Notes: generated by a model not told the origin, from the letters alone. A stretch of DNA of 64,000 nucleotides from Hyphomicrobiales bacterium (GCA_900468625.1 UBUL01000015.1:124001-188000); one strand, 5' to 3'; numbered from the stretch's first letter, positions 9,479 to 19,677 are shown. Made by a program: numbers and translations.

Positions 9479-10693
9479 TCAGGGCAGCGAGGTCTTTGAT
9501 GGCTTCAAGCCATTGAGATGATAGTTGCCGACCAAATTGTACTTCCGGCGCGCGGGGTCATGCAGCGTGTGGATGCGGGCATTGCGCCAGTGGCGATCGA
9601 GATTGAGGCCGATCCGTGCCGATGTCGTACCGGCAAGATCAAACAGCGTATTGGCCGCTTCCATGGCGATATCGGCCGTGATTGTCTGGGCCGCCGCGAC
9701 CGAGAGCGTGGCATCGACGACATGATCCTCGGTGAGATTGATCTGCGCGGCGTCGATCTTGCTGCCGGCCCGTTCGATGATCGCCGTTGCCGCTTCGATG
9801 CGAATGGCGATTTCTCCGATCCTCGTCACGGTCAGCGGGTCGTCAGTTGCCTTTTTGGAGTTGCTGCTGGCGGATAAGCCAGGCTGGGTCCGTACGAATT
9901 CCATAGTCGCCGCCAGCGCGGAGCGTGCAATGCCGAGATTGATGCCGGCATGGGTGAGCTGGCTCACGCAATCGATCACCGTGGGCCGGGCAAGCTTCTC
10001 TCCGTGCAGAAGCACCGCATCGGCGTTCAGATAGACATCATGAAGGATTGCAGTGCCATTTCCGGAGGTTCGTTGACCAAAGCTGTCCCAGTCATCGATG
10101 ATCTGGATGCCGTCAACGTCCCTCGGCACGACGGCTGCCACGAGCCTCTTGCGTTCGTCCGGAGCGAATAGAGCAATCCAGTCTGAAAAGAGAATGCTGG
10201 CGGAAGGCGAGCTGCGGCCATTGAGGCGAAAGCCAAGCCCATCCGATCTTAGGTGCAGGGCATCCGGATCCGGGTTCGCACCGGATTCGGAAAAGATGGC
10301 GCCGAAGCGGTCGCCTATGATGGCCCGATCGAAAAGCGAAGCCCGCTGGTCTTCACCACCGCCGATCCTCACCGCTTCCAGCACATGAAAATGAGTCTGC
10401 AGTATTTGTGCGATCGAAGGGTCCGCCTCTGCCAGAACGGCAATGACTTCGGCGAGAACGCAGTTCGAAATATCGATGCCGCCGTGTTCCGACGGAACGG
10501 AAATGCCGAGCAGGCCCGATCGAGACAGGGCTTCGACCTCGTCGTAAGGCAGGATGCGATTGATATCGCGGTCGCTTGCCTGCTGAGCGAAACCGGCTGC
10601 GAGCGAGCGGCCGATATCCAGCGCTTCCTCTTCGCTTTGAATGCGATGCGCGGGCTGCCTCACGCGTTCGTGCAGCTGCGAAACAGTTCCCAT
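9479..10693 (-). CDS. SfnB-type flavin-dependent oxidoreductase (acyl-CoA dehydrogenase fold)
   Basis: The 404-residue protein has the acyl-CoA dehydrogenase fold: an N-terminal helical domain, a central beta domain and a C-terminal helical domain. It ends with a DRHWRNARIHTLHDPARRKY stretch typical of the SfnB/DszC group rather than true dehydrogenases. SfnB-type proteins are FMNH2-dependent enzymes induced for use of sulfones and other organosulfur compounds. It converges with the Rrf2 gene (21 bp between stops). No partner flavin reductase is seen; the YdhS-like proteins on either side are candidates (inference). Confidence 0.85.
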   Translation of the reverse strand: MGTVSQLHERVRQPAHRIQSEEEALDIGRSLAAGFAQQASDRDINRILPYDEVEALSRSGLLGISVPSEHGGIDISNCVLAEVIAVLAEADPSIAQILQTHFHVLEAVRIGGGEDQRASLFDRAIIGDRFGAIFSESGANPDPDALHLRSDGLGFRLNGRSSPSASILFSDWIALFAPDERKRLVAAVVPRDVDGIQIIDDWDSFGQRTSGNGTAILHDVYLNADAVLLHGEKLARPTVIDCVSQLTHAGINLGIARSALAATMEFVRTQPGLSASSNSKKATDDPLTVTRIGEIAIRIEAATAIIERAGSKIDAAQINLTEDHVVDATLSVAAAQTITADIAMEAANTLFDLAGTTSARIGLNLDRHWRNARIHTLHDPARRKYNLVGNYHLNGLKPSKTSLP

Positions 10694-11404
10694 CCACCAC
10701 TCCTCGGCCAGCGTCAGGTCAGTTATTCAAGCGCGGCAAATCGGTGAGATCTTAATTTCCATAGATCTGGTGTACAATGGATTTTCCTGGCGTGTTGGTG
10801 CCGCACCTTCAACATAATAAGCATCGGCGGCGGAAATTGTAAGCGTGCAGCCTGATGCAAGGCGTATCGGGGCAGGGAGTTTTACGACTCTCTTCTGCCG
10901 GCCATCACCGTCGAAAGCGGCTTGATAAGATTGCAGCGGGAGGATTCGTTTTGTCTTTTCGTCAATCGAAGCCAGCGCAGGATGCGAAGCGGCGCCCGGT
11001 CCATCGGCATGTTCTACGCCACGGCGTCGTCGATCTTATTCCTCCCCGGCAAGAAAGCACTTGCTAGCGACGCGTTTTCGCGCTTTCATATACGACTAAA
11101 TAAGTAGACAATGGCAATAATCTCGCTGCCTGACGAGTTTTGAAGAAGTCATCATACGGCGGCCGATTGCAGGCATCTGGTGTTGGATCAGAGTTGGACC
11201 TGCCTGTTGCGTTTTTTCATATGGAAACAATTCCGGATTGAAGGGGCGCGCCAAGTGTTGAGAACTGAAGCGGCTTTTATGCGTTCTGTCTGCCGCGGTT
11301 CCAAGGTTGCCGAGTCCCAGAGATCGAAGTTTGTGTTTCCAGGCCCGTAAAGTGAGCAAGCCCCAGAAGGGCATGATCGACCACCTCTGGCCCCAGGAGT
11401 TGAT
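10694..11404. promoter_or_regulatory. Divergent intergenic region between sfnB-like gene and FAD protein copy 2
   Basis: About 710 bp without a supportable gene. Short open frames at 10855-11107 show no family resemblance. AT-rich promoter-like stretches lie near 10755-10785 (facing the minus-strand gene) and near 11085-11115 (rightward). No RNA element was recognised. Confidence 0.4.
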
Positions 11405-12820
11405 ATGACGGTTCAGGGATTCCTTTCCGCCAGGACGAATGCGGCGGCACAACCCTATGCGATGCCGCGCATCGCCGTGATCGGACGCGGCTTTTCCGGA
11501 ATGATGATGGCGATCGCCTTGATGAAGACGGTTCGTTTTCCCTTCCATCTTCAGCTTTTCGACCCGAATTCCAGTGTTAGTGGCGGTCAGGCGCTGGCCT
11601 CGGGGCATAGCAGCGAGATCCTCAACAGCCGCGTTCGCGATCTTTCCGTTTCCGCCGGCGATCCCGACGATTTCAATCAATGGCTTTGCGGCAATGCCGC
11701 CTTCCGCAGTGCTGTTCCGGCGGCCATACCGGGCTTCCTGCAGATCTTCGTTCCGAAGCGCATTTTCAGCGACTACGTCTATCAGCGTTTTTCGGAAGCC
11801 TTCTCGTCCCGGCGTGATGTTGCGGTGCAAGTCAGCAGCGAGACGGTCTTCGGACTTCGACGCGTCCGCGGCGGGCGCTTCGTGGTGGAAAGCGATGGCG
11901 CCGCCAATGCGCCGTTCGACATGGTGGTGCTGGCCACGGGCTATGGCATTGCCGATCAGGAATCGCAGGCCAGCGATCTCGTGACCGTGCCGACGGCCGT
12001 TCGTGCCCGGCGTCTCGTATCGCGACCGCACACGATCCTGCTCGGAAGCGGGCTGCGCGTCGTCGATCGGCTGCTGCAAATGCGTGAAAACGGCTATACG
12101 GGACAGATCACCATTGTTTCGCGGCGCGGTTTCCTGCCGCAGAGCCATACTCGCAACAATGCCGATCCTGTCTTTCCCGCTGACGAGATGCCTGACAAGC
12201 TTAGCGAGATCGTCCGGTTCGTCCGCAAGGCTTGCAGTGAGGCGGAGGCGAACGGTCAGAGCTGGCAGTCCGTCATGAACGGTTTGCGCAAGCATGCGCG
12301 CTCACTGTGGCGATCACTGCCGGCCGGCCAGAAGCAGCAGTTCAACCGCCATCTGCGAGCACTCTACGACAGTCACCGCAACCGGCTGCCCGAAGCGCTG
12401 CATGTTCGCCTCGAGCAGGAGCTTGCCGAGGGTAACACCCTGTTGCGGCGCGGTCACTTTATCCGCCGAACGCCGACCGGGCTGGTTTTGAAGCCGGCCG
12501 GCCGGCATGACACCGAGCAGCTCTATGCCGACGATGTCATCGACTGTCGATGCCAGGCGCCTGATCTGAATGCGCCGTTGCTGCGCAGCCTCATCGATAC
12601 CGGGCTTGCCGTCCCCGACGAGCTCGGTCTTGGCCTTGCCGTCGAGGCGACTGGGGGGCTCGAGGTCAATGGCCGCACGGCGGAGGGGCTCTTCGCCATC
12701 GGTCCCCTGGGGCTTGGAAGCCTCCCCGATATCGATCTGGTGCCTGAGATCGTGACGCAGGCCTATGCGGCGGCCGAGTGCGTCGCTGAGCGTTTCCATC
12801 CGCAGTGCAAGGCAGTGTGA
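11405..12820 (+). CDS. FAD/NAD(P)-binding protein, YdhS/COG4529-like (copy 2)
   Basis: The 471-residue protein has an N-terminal FAD motif IAVIGRGFSGMM and a central TILLGSGLRVVD motif. It shares features with the protein at 7324, including the SRRGF/SRRGL segment and a following R/Q/H stretch, so the two are paralogues that have diverged strongly. In the first motif one glycine is replaced (GRGFSG), still compatible with dinucleotide binding. The start is the ATG after GGAGTTG. Role unknown; neighbours suggest sulfur metabolism. Confidence 0.83.
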   Translation: MTVQGFLSARTNAAAQPYAMPRIAVIGRGFSGMMMAIALMKTVRFPFHLQLFDPNSSVSGGQALASGHSSEILNSRVRDLSVSAGDPDDFNQWLCGNAAFRSAVPAAIPGFLQIFVPKRIFSDYVYQRFSEAFSSRRDVAVQVSSETVFGLRRVRGGRFVVESDGAANAPFDMVVLATGYGIADQESQASDLVTVPTAVRARRLVSRPHTILLGSGLRVVDRLLQMRENGYTGQITIVSRRGFLPQSHTRNNADPVFPADEMPDKLSEIVRFVRKACSEAEANGQSWQSVMNGLRKHARSLWRSLPAGQKQQFNRHLRALYDSHRNRLPEALHVRLEQELAEGNTLLRRGHFIRRTPTGLVLKPAGRHDTEQLYADDVIDCRCQAPDLNAPLLRSLIDTGLAVPDELGLGLAVEATGGLEVNGRTAEGLFAIGPLGLGSLPDIDLVPEIVTQAYAAAECVAERFHPQCKAV

Positions 12821-13169
12821 GAACTCCGCCGCTTCCCGGCGGCTTGGAGGTTGGCCACCATTCCGATCCTGCGGGGCGAACAGGCGTAGATCTGCCCATT
12901 GCCAAGATTTTTCCTGGCCTATTTCCGGACGGGCAAAATCGGTCCTGCATATTGTCTTCAAGATGAGAGCGGGCGATACACGGTTTCGGACGCGGCCCAC
13001 GGCCGGATAATGGTGTGGAATGCCTTTGTGTCGCCTTTCTTTGTCTTACAAGGCGTAGGCATAAAGACTATGAAATTCGCGATCACACTGCAGGACGACT
13101 CGGTTCTCCATTTTTGCGGCGATTTCGGTCATCCGCTGTCCGCGACTTTTGTGCGACGAGGAGCTTTGC
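12821..13169. other. Intergenic region before the MscS-type gene
   Basis: About 350 bp without a convincing gene. Open frames here lead out of frame into the mechanosensitive channel gene. A promoter for that gene is expected but not clearly seen. Confidence 0.4.
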
Positions 13170-15764
13170 TTGCGCCTGCTGAAATTCCGTCTTCTTCTGC
13201 TGCCCCTTTTGCTGCTGGGGTTGGGCGTCCTTACAGCCGCAGTTCCGCCGGCCGGCGGGCGTGCTTTTGCGCAGAGCCAGCCACCGGCTCAATCGCCGCA
13301 GCAGGCGGATCAACAGCCGGCGCCGCTTGCCAACGGGCTATTGGACGCCGCGGTCGCCGATCTTGCCAAGGCAAGAAAGGACTATGCGTCGCTTCATGAC
13401 AGCGCAAAGCAGCCGGTTCTGGATGACGAGACGCTGGTGGCGCTGTCCGGAAAGGTCGATGATCTCAACCGCGCCGTTGCGGCAATTTCACCACGCCTGA
13501 AACCCCGCACTACCGAAATCGATGCGCGCCTGACCCAGCTCGGCGCCGCCCCCAAGGAGGGCCAGCCGCCCGAAGCTTCGATCGTCAAGCAGGAGCGCGA
13601 CCGGCTCAACGCCGAGCGCTCGCAGATCAGCGCCGTGATCCTCGATGCCGACAACCTGACCGCGGAGACCAACCGCCTCTCCATGCAGTTCATGGAGATG
13701 CGCCGAAAGCTGTTTACCGAGACGTTATTGAAGCGGACGGATATTTCCGCCACGACTTTCGGTGATGCGGCCGCCGCTCTCGTCGACGAGGGCGTCAAAT
13801 TCAGCGGCGCCGTGACAAGCTGGATCGGATTCGTGCTGAAGGCCAAACTTGCCTCGCTGCTGGCCGCCGTCTGCCTGTCGATCGGTGCGGCGCTGCTCTT
13901 TCTTTCCGGTGGTTACCGGCTGTTCCGCCGTTACTACGTGCAGGATGAGGCGATCGAGAACCCGCCCTATATCAGCCGGCTCTCCGTCGCTTTTTGGTCG
14001 ACGTTGATCCGCACGCTGTCGCTGGCGGCGTTTCTCGTTACCTCCTTCTTCTTCCTCTCGAATTTCAATGTGCTGCGACCGGATATCGCGCCGATATTGG
14101 CGGCGGTCTTCGGCTTCATCGGCCTTGTCTATTTCGTCGGTCGCTTGAGCAATGCCGTGTTCGCGCCGTTCCGGCCGCATTGGCGCCTCGTCAAACTGTC
14201 GAACAAGGGTGCTCATTCCTTGTCCTGGTGCCTGCAGGCCATGGCTGTGGTCAATGGGTTGGACTACGTCTTCGACCGCATCAGCGAATCCATGGGATCG
14301 CCTGTGGTCGTCACGGTGGCGAAGAGCTTTCTGGCGGCACTGCTGATCGGCCTTATTCTGATCGCGGCCTCCTTCGGCTCGCCGATGCTGGCAAGGAACG
14401 GCGATCCCGATGCGCCTGGTCGCCACTGGCCGCACGGCATGGCCATCATCCTTCGCGTCCTCGGCATATTGGTGATCTTCACCTCGTTCATCGGCTATGT
14501 CGGGCTTGCCCGCTTCATGGCAACGCAGATGATCGTGACGAGTGCCGTCATCGCAACCATGTATCTCGGCTTTCAGCTCGGCAAGGCAGTGTCCAAGCAG
14601 GGCGTCTTTGCCGAAACGATTATCGGCCGCTTTCTGGAAAACCGCCTGAAGCTTCGCGAAGTGGCGCTCGATCAGGGCGGCCTCATTGCCGGGCTTGCAA
14701 CCTACGCCGTCGCACTGCTGACGGGCATTCCCTTGATCCTGATGTCCTGGGGTTTCCATGTTCAGGATCTGGAAGTTTTCGCCTACCGGCTGTTTACCGA
14801 AATCAAGATCGGCAACATGTCGATCTCGTTGCTCGGCATCTTCGTCGGCATTCTGCTGTTTGCCGGCGGGTATCTGGTCACGCGCTGGTTCCAGCGCTGG
14901 CTCGACAGCAATGTCATGGCGCGCGGACAAGTGGATCTGGGCGTCCGCAACTCGGTGAGGACCGGCATTGGCTATCTCGGCATAGCACTGGCGGCGATCT
15001 TTGCCATTTCCGCTGCCGGCATCGATTTGTCCAGCCTGGCGCTGGTCGCCAGCGCGCTTTCGGTCGGTATCGGCTTCGGTTTGCAGAACATCGTGTCGAA
15101 CTTCGTATCCGGTCTGATCCTGCTGGTCGAGCGACCGTTCAAGGTCGGTGACTGGATCGTCTCGGGCACGTCGGAGGGTATCGTCAAGCGCATCTCGGTG
15201 CGTGCCACCGAGATCGAGACCTTCCGCAAGCAGTCGATCATCGTGCCGAATTCCGAGCTCATCAACGCATCGGTCGGCAACTGGACGCATCGCAACAGGC
15301 TCGCCCGCTCGGAAATCCCCGTATCCGTCAGCTTCGATGCCGATCCGCGCAAGGTCATGGACATTTTGCTGGAACTGGTGCGAGCGATCCCGAAGGTTCT
15401 CAGAAACCCGGAGCCGCACGTCGAGTTCCTGCGTTTCGGTCCGTCGTCGCTCGATTTCGAGATGCGGTTCTATCTATCGGATCTTTCCGACGGCATGGAG
15501 ATCCGCAACAATCTGCGCATCGAAATCCTGAAGCGGTTCAAGGAGGAGGGGATTTCCATTCCCTATCCGCATCAGGAACTGCATATCGTTCGCGGTGGCA
15601 AAAGGGGTCGTCAGGCCGATGGCATGTCCGGTGGATTGACGGACTCTGCCGATGGTCCCGAGGCTGCGGACGACATGGCGGAAGGCTTCCGCCCGCCGGC
15701 CGAAGAAAATGTGCCGGAAGCAAAGAACGCCGGCCGCCGGCGTGGCAGGACCGCGGCAGAGTGA
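13170..15764 (+). CDS. Large mechanosensitive channel, MscS family with DUF3772-like N-terminus
   Basis: The 864-residue protein starts at a TTG preceded by GAGGAG, giving a basic, very hydrophobic leader ending near GRAFAQ, a probable signal peptide. A periplasmic helical region (about 40-210) is followed by many membrane helices. The MscS core then appears: GFGLQNIVSNFVSGLILL, ERPFKVGDWI and VPNSELINASVGNWT, the pore helix and beta domain. The C-terminal 70 residues are charged and disordered. It should release solutes on hypo-osmotic shock. No operon partners are evident. Confidence 0.9.
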   Translation: MRLLKFRLLLLPLLLLGLGVLTAAVPPAGGRAFAQSQPPAQSPQQADQQPAPLANGLLDAAVADLAKARKDYASLHDSAKQPVLDDETLVALSGKVDDLNRAVAAISPRLKPRTTEIDARLTQLGAAPKEGQPPEASIVKQERDRLNAERSQISAVILDADNLTAETNRLSMQFMEMRRKLFTETLLKRTDISATTFGDAAAALVDEGVKFSGAVTSWIGFVLKAKLASLLAAVCLSIGAALLFLSGGYRLFRRYYVQDEAIENPPYISRLSVAFWSTLIRTLSLAAFLVTSFFFLSNFNVLRPDIAPILAAVFGFIGLVYFVGRLSNAVFAPFRPHWRLVKLSNKGAHSLSWCLQAMAVVNGLDYVFDRISESMGSPVVVTVAKSFLAALLIGLILIAASFGSPMLARNGDPDAPGRHWPHGMAIILRVLGILVIFTSFIGYVGLARFMATQMIVTSAVIATMYLGFQLGKAVSKQGVFAETIIGRFLENRLKLREVALDQGGLIAGLATYAVALLTGIPLILMSWGFHVQDLEVFAYRLFTEIKIGNMSISLLGIFVGILLFAGGYLVTRWFQRWLDSNVMARGQVDLGVRNSVRTGIGYLGIALAAIFAISAAGIDLSSLALVASALSVGIGFGLQNIVSNFVSGLILLVERPFKVGDWIVSGTSEGIVKRISVRATEIETFRKQSIIVPNSELINASVGNWTHRNRLARSEIPVSVSFDADPRKVMDILLELVRAIPKVLRNPEPHVEFLRFGPSSLDFEMRFYLSDLSDGMEIRNNLRIEILKRFKEEGISIPYPHQELHIVRGGKRGRQADGMSGGLTDSADGPEAADDMAEGFRPPAEENVPEAKNAGRRRGRTAAE

Positions 15765-16019
15765 TCCCGCTGCCGGGATACCCGTGAGGCTTTGCCATGT
15801 GCGGGTGAGAGAAATGTCCGGTGCGTTCGAATTCAGACCTTCTCGGTTTGTCGCGCCGACCGGCCGCAAGGGCCGGTGTCACGCAGCGTGCCTGGAACAG
15901 CGCAAGCCGAAAAAGGCGGGTCTCTTCATCTATGAGAAACCAGTCGGTTTAATAAATACGCAAAAGCTTTGTCCTAAAAGGAGCCATCGAGGGAAAATTT
16001 TTAAAAATAGGTTTTCAGT

Positions 16020-16850
16020 ATGCCATTTCTGGGTGTTTCGGGAATGCAATATTCCGGTGCGTCGCTTGCCGGGTCGCGCATTCTTCTCGTCGAGGATTCC
16101 AATCTCTTTACGTCGATGATCAGAGCCAAGCTGAAGGAGCTTCTGGATATCGATGTCGAGACTTGCCGCGATTTCGAGGAGCTGCAGCTTGCCTACGAGA
16201 AGTCGTCGGAACCGATCAAGCTGGCCATTTCGAATATGAATCTGCCGGGAGCGGAAAAGGGTGAGGCCTTGGCCTATCTGCTCGATCTCAGCATTCCCAC
16301 GATCGCCTTCACCGGTACTTTTTTGGAAGGCATGCGCGACGAACTGATCGCCAAGAACGTCGTCGACTATATCCTCAAGGACAATGTGTTCGCGGTCGAC
16401 ATGCTGGCGGAATCGATCTGCCGTTTCCTTACCAACCATCGTCATCACGTGCTCATTGTCGACGACAGCGCGACGGCGCGCGCTTTGCTCTCCAGCCGGT
16501 TGAAGCGCTACAATTTCAGAGTCAGCGTCGCCGAGAACGGCATCAAGGCGCTCGAGATCCTGAAATCCAGCCCGGACATCGGTCTTATGGTCACGGATTA
16601 CAACATGCCCGATATGGACGGGTTCGAACTGACGCGGCGTATCCGTTCCACCACCGGTTCGCATGAATTGCGGATCATCGGAGTTTCGTCGTCCAACAAC
16701 CGGCTGCTCTCGGCACGCTTCCTCAAGGCCGGAGGCAATGACTTCATCCTGCGACCATTTATCGACGAGGAATTCTACTGCCGCGTGAATCAAAACCTCG
16801 ACACCCTGCTGCAGATCCGGGCGGCTCGACCGGCTGGTACTGGTATGTAG
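16020..16850 (+). CDS. Dual receiver-domain protein with a degenerate first receiver
   Basis: The 276-residue protein has two tandem REC domains and no output domain. The first (about 20-140) has the acidic pair in LLVEDSN and a lysine in DYILKD, but its phospho-acceptor position reads ISNMNLP, an Asn instead of Asp. The second (about 143-265) has LIVDDSA and the acceptor in VTDYNMPDMDG, but Arg replaces the conserved Lys (ILRPF). The layout matches the receiver part of the next gene. It may act as a phosphate sink or partner for it. No clear ribosome binding site is seen, so the ATG at 16044 is an alternative start. Confidence 0.82.
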   Translation: MPFLGVSGMQYSGASLAGSRILLVEDSNLFTSMIRAKLKELLDIDVETCRDFEELQLAYEKSSEPIKLAISNMNLPGAEKGEALAYLLDLSIPTIAFTGTFLEGMRDELIAKNVVDYILKDNVFAVDMLAESICRFLTNHRHHVLIVDDSATARALLSSRLKRYNFRVSVAENGIKALEILKSSPDIGLMVTDYNMPDMDGFELTRRIRSTTGSHELRIIGVSSSNNRLLSARFLKAGGNDFILRPFIDEEFYCRVNQNLDTLLQIRAARPAGTGM

Positions 16851-17039
16851 GTCCAGCAAAGCCAGGCAAGGCAAACCCAAAAAATGTGAGGGAAAATCAT
16901 TTTTTATGCAAATCTCCGCAATCAGCGGTTCCAATTTTTTCACGAATCCTGTTCAGGATACCGTGTATGGCGGTTTGGCAGACCTGCGATTGACTGAATA
17001 TTCGTGTGCGCCTCAGGGCGCGGGAGGAATTGAAGGGAA

Positions 17040-18371
17040 ATGGTACTGCATGAGGGATCCTTCAGCGGCGGCACGGGTCACCGCAATGGCAGCCAGAAAA
17101 TACTTCTGGTCGAGGATTCTCGCATGTTTGCGGCTGTGTTATCGCATCGGTTCGAGACCGAGCTGGGGCTTGCCGTCACGCATTGTTCCTCCCTGAAGAC
17201 ACTGAACGAAGCGTTGGCCGAGGCAAACAGCGGTTTCACCATGGCGGTAATCGACCTCAATTTGCCGGATGCAGCCCATGGTGAGGCGCTCGATGTCGCC
17301 GTCGCCAACGATATTCCAACCATCGTCTTTACTGCATCGTTTGACATGACGACGCGCCATCGCATCATGGAGCGCAGTGTCGTCGACTATGTACTCAAGG
17401 ATAGCGAGTTTGCGCTCGACAATCTCGTCTCGTCCGTCAGACGCGCCATCGCCAATCGGTCCACGCGCGTTTTGGTTGTTGACGATTTGCCGTCGGCCCG
17501 AAAAATGTTGACGGATCTGCTGCACGCTCAGCAATTCAAGGTCGCCGAAGCCGGCACCGGCGTCGAAGCATTGGCAATGCTCGAGGCGTTCGACGATATC
17601 GAAGTCGTCGTTACCGATTACAATATGCCCGACATGAACGGCCATGAGCTGACCCGGCGCATCCGCCATCGCTATGGTTCGGACCGGATGCGGATCATCG
17701 GCATCTCGTCTTCGAACGACCGTTTGCTGTCGGCGACATTCCTGAAAGCGGGAGCAAGCGACTTCATCTATCGTCCCTTCGTTCCGGAGGAGCTGCAATG
17801 CCGCATCGCGCTGAACGTTGAGACGCTCACTCAACTGAAGCAACTGCGCGCGGCGGCGGCGAGCGACTACCTTACGGGTCTCTATAACCGGCGTTACTTC
17901 TATGACCATGGCCCGCGTCTTGTGAACGAATGTCTGCGCCGGCAGCGGCCAAGCTCAGTCGCCATTCTCGACATCGACCATTTCAAGAACCTCAACGACA
18001 CCTACGGCCATGAAATCGGCGATCAGGTCCTGAAGGCCGTTGCCGGACGGCTTCATTCGCTGTTCGAGGGCAGCGAGAACCTGCTGTCGCGGCTCGGCGG
18101 TGAGGAATTTGCCATTCTTTTCACGGAAATGAATTCCCGCGCGGCGACCGCGCTTTGCGATGAGGTGCGCCTCAGCCTTGCCAGCCTCAAGGTTCACGCC
18201 GACGATGAAGAACTGTCGGTGACCGTTTCCATCGGCGTGGCGGAGATCGTCGGATATGAATCCTTCGACAACTATCTCAATGCTGCCGACCAGTTTCTTT
18301 ACATGGCCAAGCATAATGGCCGAAACCAGGTCTATTCCGACTTCAGGATGACGGAAGACGCGGCCGAATAG
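17040..18371 (+). CDS. Diguanylate cyclase with two receiver domains (PleD-like)
   Basis: The 443-residue protein has REC1 (about 20-140, acceptor VIDLNLP), REC2 (about 143-265, acceptor VTDYNMPDMNG) and a C-terminal GGDEF domain with an intact RLGGEEF active site, so it should make c-di-GMP. The usual RxxD inhibitory site before GGEEF is not present (the stretch reads GSENLLSRL), so product inhibition may be weak. REC2 has Arg in place of the conserved Lys (IYRPF), as in the upstream gene. The two probably arose by duplication and may work together. Confidence 0.9.
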   Translation: MVLHEGSFSGGTGHRNGSQKILLVEDSRMFAAVLSHRFETELGLAVTHCSSLKTLNEALAEANSGFTMAVIDLNLPDAAHGEALDVAVANDIPTIVFTASFDMTTRHRIMERSVVDYVLKDSEFALDNLVSSVRRAIANRSTRVLVVDDLPSARKMLTDLLHAQQFKVAEAGTGVEALAMLEAFDDIEVVVTDYNMPDMNGHELTRRIRHRYGSDRMRIIGISSSNDRLLSATFLKAGASDFIYRPFVPEELQCRIALNVETLTQLKQLRAAAASDYLTGLYNRRYFYDHGPRLVNECLRRQRPSSVAILDIDHFKNLNDTYGHEIGDQVLKAVAGRLHSLFEGSENLLSRLGGEEFAILFTEMNSRAATALCDEVRLSLASLKVHADDEELSVTVSIGVAEIVGYESFDNYLNAADQFLYMAKHNGRNQVYSDFRMTEDAAE

Positions 18372-18410
18372 GCCGCGCTCATCGATCCGTCGCCCGGGTT
18401 TCCGACGCTC

Positions 18411-19445
18411 TCAGACAACGACACCGGCCCGGTTGGTCGACATGGTCAGCTTGCGCTCTGCACGCTCCTGCTGCGGCGAACGATTGTAGAGCTCGCGGTA
18501 GCATTTGGAGAAGTGCGAGGCGGAAACGAAGCCGCAGGCGACGGCCACTTCGACGACCGGCATTGAGGATTGTACGAGCAGGTGCCGGGCACGATCCAGC
18601 CGGATTTCGAGATAGTAGCGAGCCGGAGAGCGGCCCATTTCCTGGCGGAACAGCCGCTCGATCTGGCGGCGCGACAGGCCGGCATCATCCGCGATCTCCA
18701 GCAGCGACAGCGGTTCGGCGAGGTTGCTTTCCATCAATTCGATGATCGACAGGACCTTGGCGTTCTGCACGCCCAGCCGTGCGCGCAGCGGCAGGCGCTG
18801 GCGGTCATGCGGGCTGCGGACGCGGTCGGTAAGTTGCTGTTCGCAGACACGGTTGACGAGGTTTTCCCCGAAATCCTGACCGATCAGGTTCAGCATCATG
18901 TCGAGCGACGCGGTGCCGCCGGCACAGGTATAGAGATTGCTGTCGACCTCATAGAGATCGGCATAGACTTCCGCCTGCGGGAAGGTTTCCGAGAAGCCCG
19001 GCAGGTTTTCCCAGTGGATGGCACAGCGCTTGCCGTTCAAAAGACCCGCCTGGGCAAGCACATGGGCGCCCGTACAGAGGCTGCCGACGGCCACGCCGCG
19101 ATTGTAGGTCTCGCGCAGCCAGGCATTGACCGATTTGTTGTGGAACTCTTCGACATAGATGCCGGAACAGACCAGCACCATGTTCGGGCGGTTCTCGCCG
19201 CCGAGGTAGCGGCGCTCGTCGGCGAGCGAAGAATTGACCTCGAGGCCAATGCCGCTGGAGGAGTAGACTTTCTGACCGTCCGTCGAGGCAAGCCGCCAGG
19301 TATAGGCGGGGTAGCCCAGCATGCGGTTGGCAATCCGCAGCGTCTCGATCGCAGCGGAAAACGGCAGCATGGTGAAGTGCGGGACGAGGAAGAAAACCAG
19401 GGAACGCGTCTTGATCGGAGTCTTGCTCATGTTGTGAAAATCCAT
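18411..19445 (-). CDS. GlxA/GbdR-like transcriptional regulator (DJ-1/PfpI + AraC HTH)
   Basis: The protein (about 344 residues) has an N-terminal class-I glutamine-amidotransferase-like domain with SLCTGAHVLAQAG at the nucleophile elbow. The C-terminal AraC double helix-turn-helix includes SRRQIERLFRQEMGRSP and ACGFVSASHFSKCYRELY. This is the architecture of GbdR, CdhR and ArgR, which sense glycine betaine, carnitine or arginine derivatives. Its position near the corrinoid methyltransferase and choline genes makes a GbdR-like role attractive (inference). The start is uncertain: ATGs at 19445 and 19430 are both possible. Confidence 0.87.
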   Translation of the reverse strand: MDFHNMSKTPIKTRSLVFFLVPHFTMLPFSAAIETLRIANRMLGYPAYTWRLASTDGQKVYSSSGIGLEVNSSLADERRYLGGENRPNMVLVCSGIYVEEFHNKSVNAWLRETYNRGVAVGSLCTGAHVLAQAGLLNGKRCAIHWENLPGFSETFPQAEVYADLYEVDSNLYTCAGGTASLDMMLNLIGQDFGENLVNRVCEQQLTDRVRSPHDRQRLPLRARLGVQNAKVLSIIELMESNLAEPLSLLEIADDAGLSRRQIERLFRQEMGRSPARYYLEIRLDRARHLLVQSSMPVVEVAVACGFVSASHFSKCYRELYNRSPQQERAERKLTMSTNRAGVVV

Positions 19446-19677
19446 GCTCCAAGGGCCATTCCGTATTCCTTGCGTCAAATACGTCGGCCCGATGGTCTAT
19501 AAGCGACATTGGCATGGATATTCGCGGCCGCAAAGGGATATTTGCGCTGGCTATGAAAAATATAGCTCTAAAGGAGGGTAGCGGAGGAGCGGCGAGCACT
19601 ATGCTCAAGCAGCTAAATATATATGGAGGTAATTCTCAAGATTAGATCGAAATGCGCGCCTGGATATGGAATGTTCA

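Noticed and set aside
12899..13399. 166-codon plus-strand frame leading into the MscS-type gene
   Set aside because: It overlaps the channel gene out of frame and its translation becomes Ala/Arg/Ser low complexity.
13725..15419. 564-codon minus-strand frame opposite the MscS-type gene
   Set aside because: Same effect: antisense frame of a real gene, with low-complexity Asp/Arg/Gln translation and no start signal.
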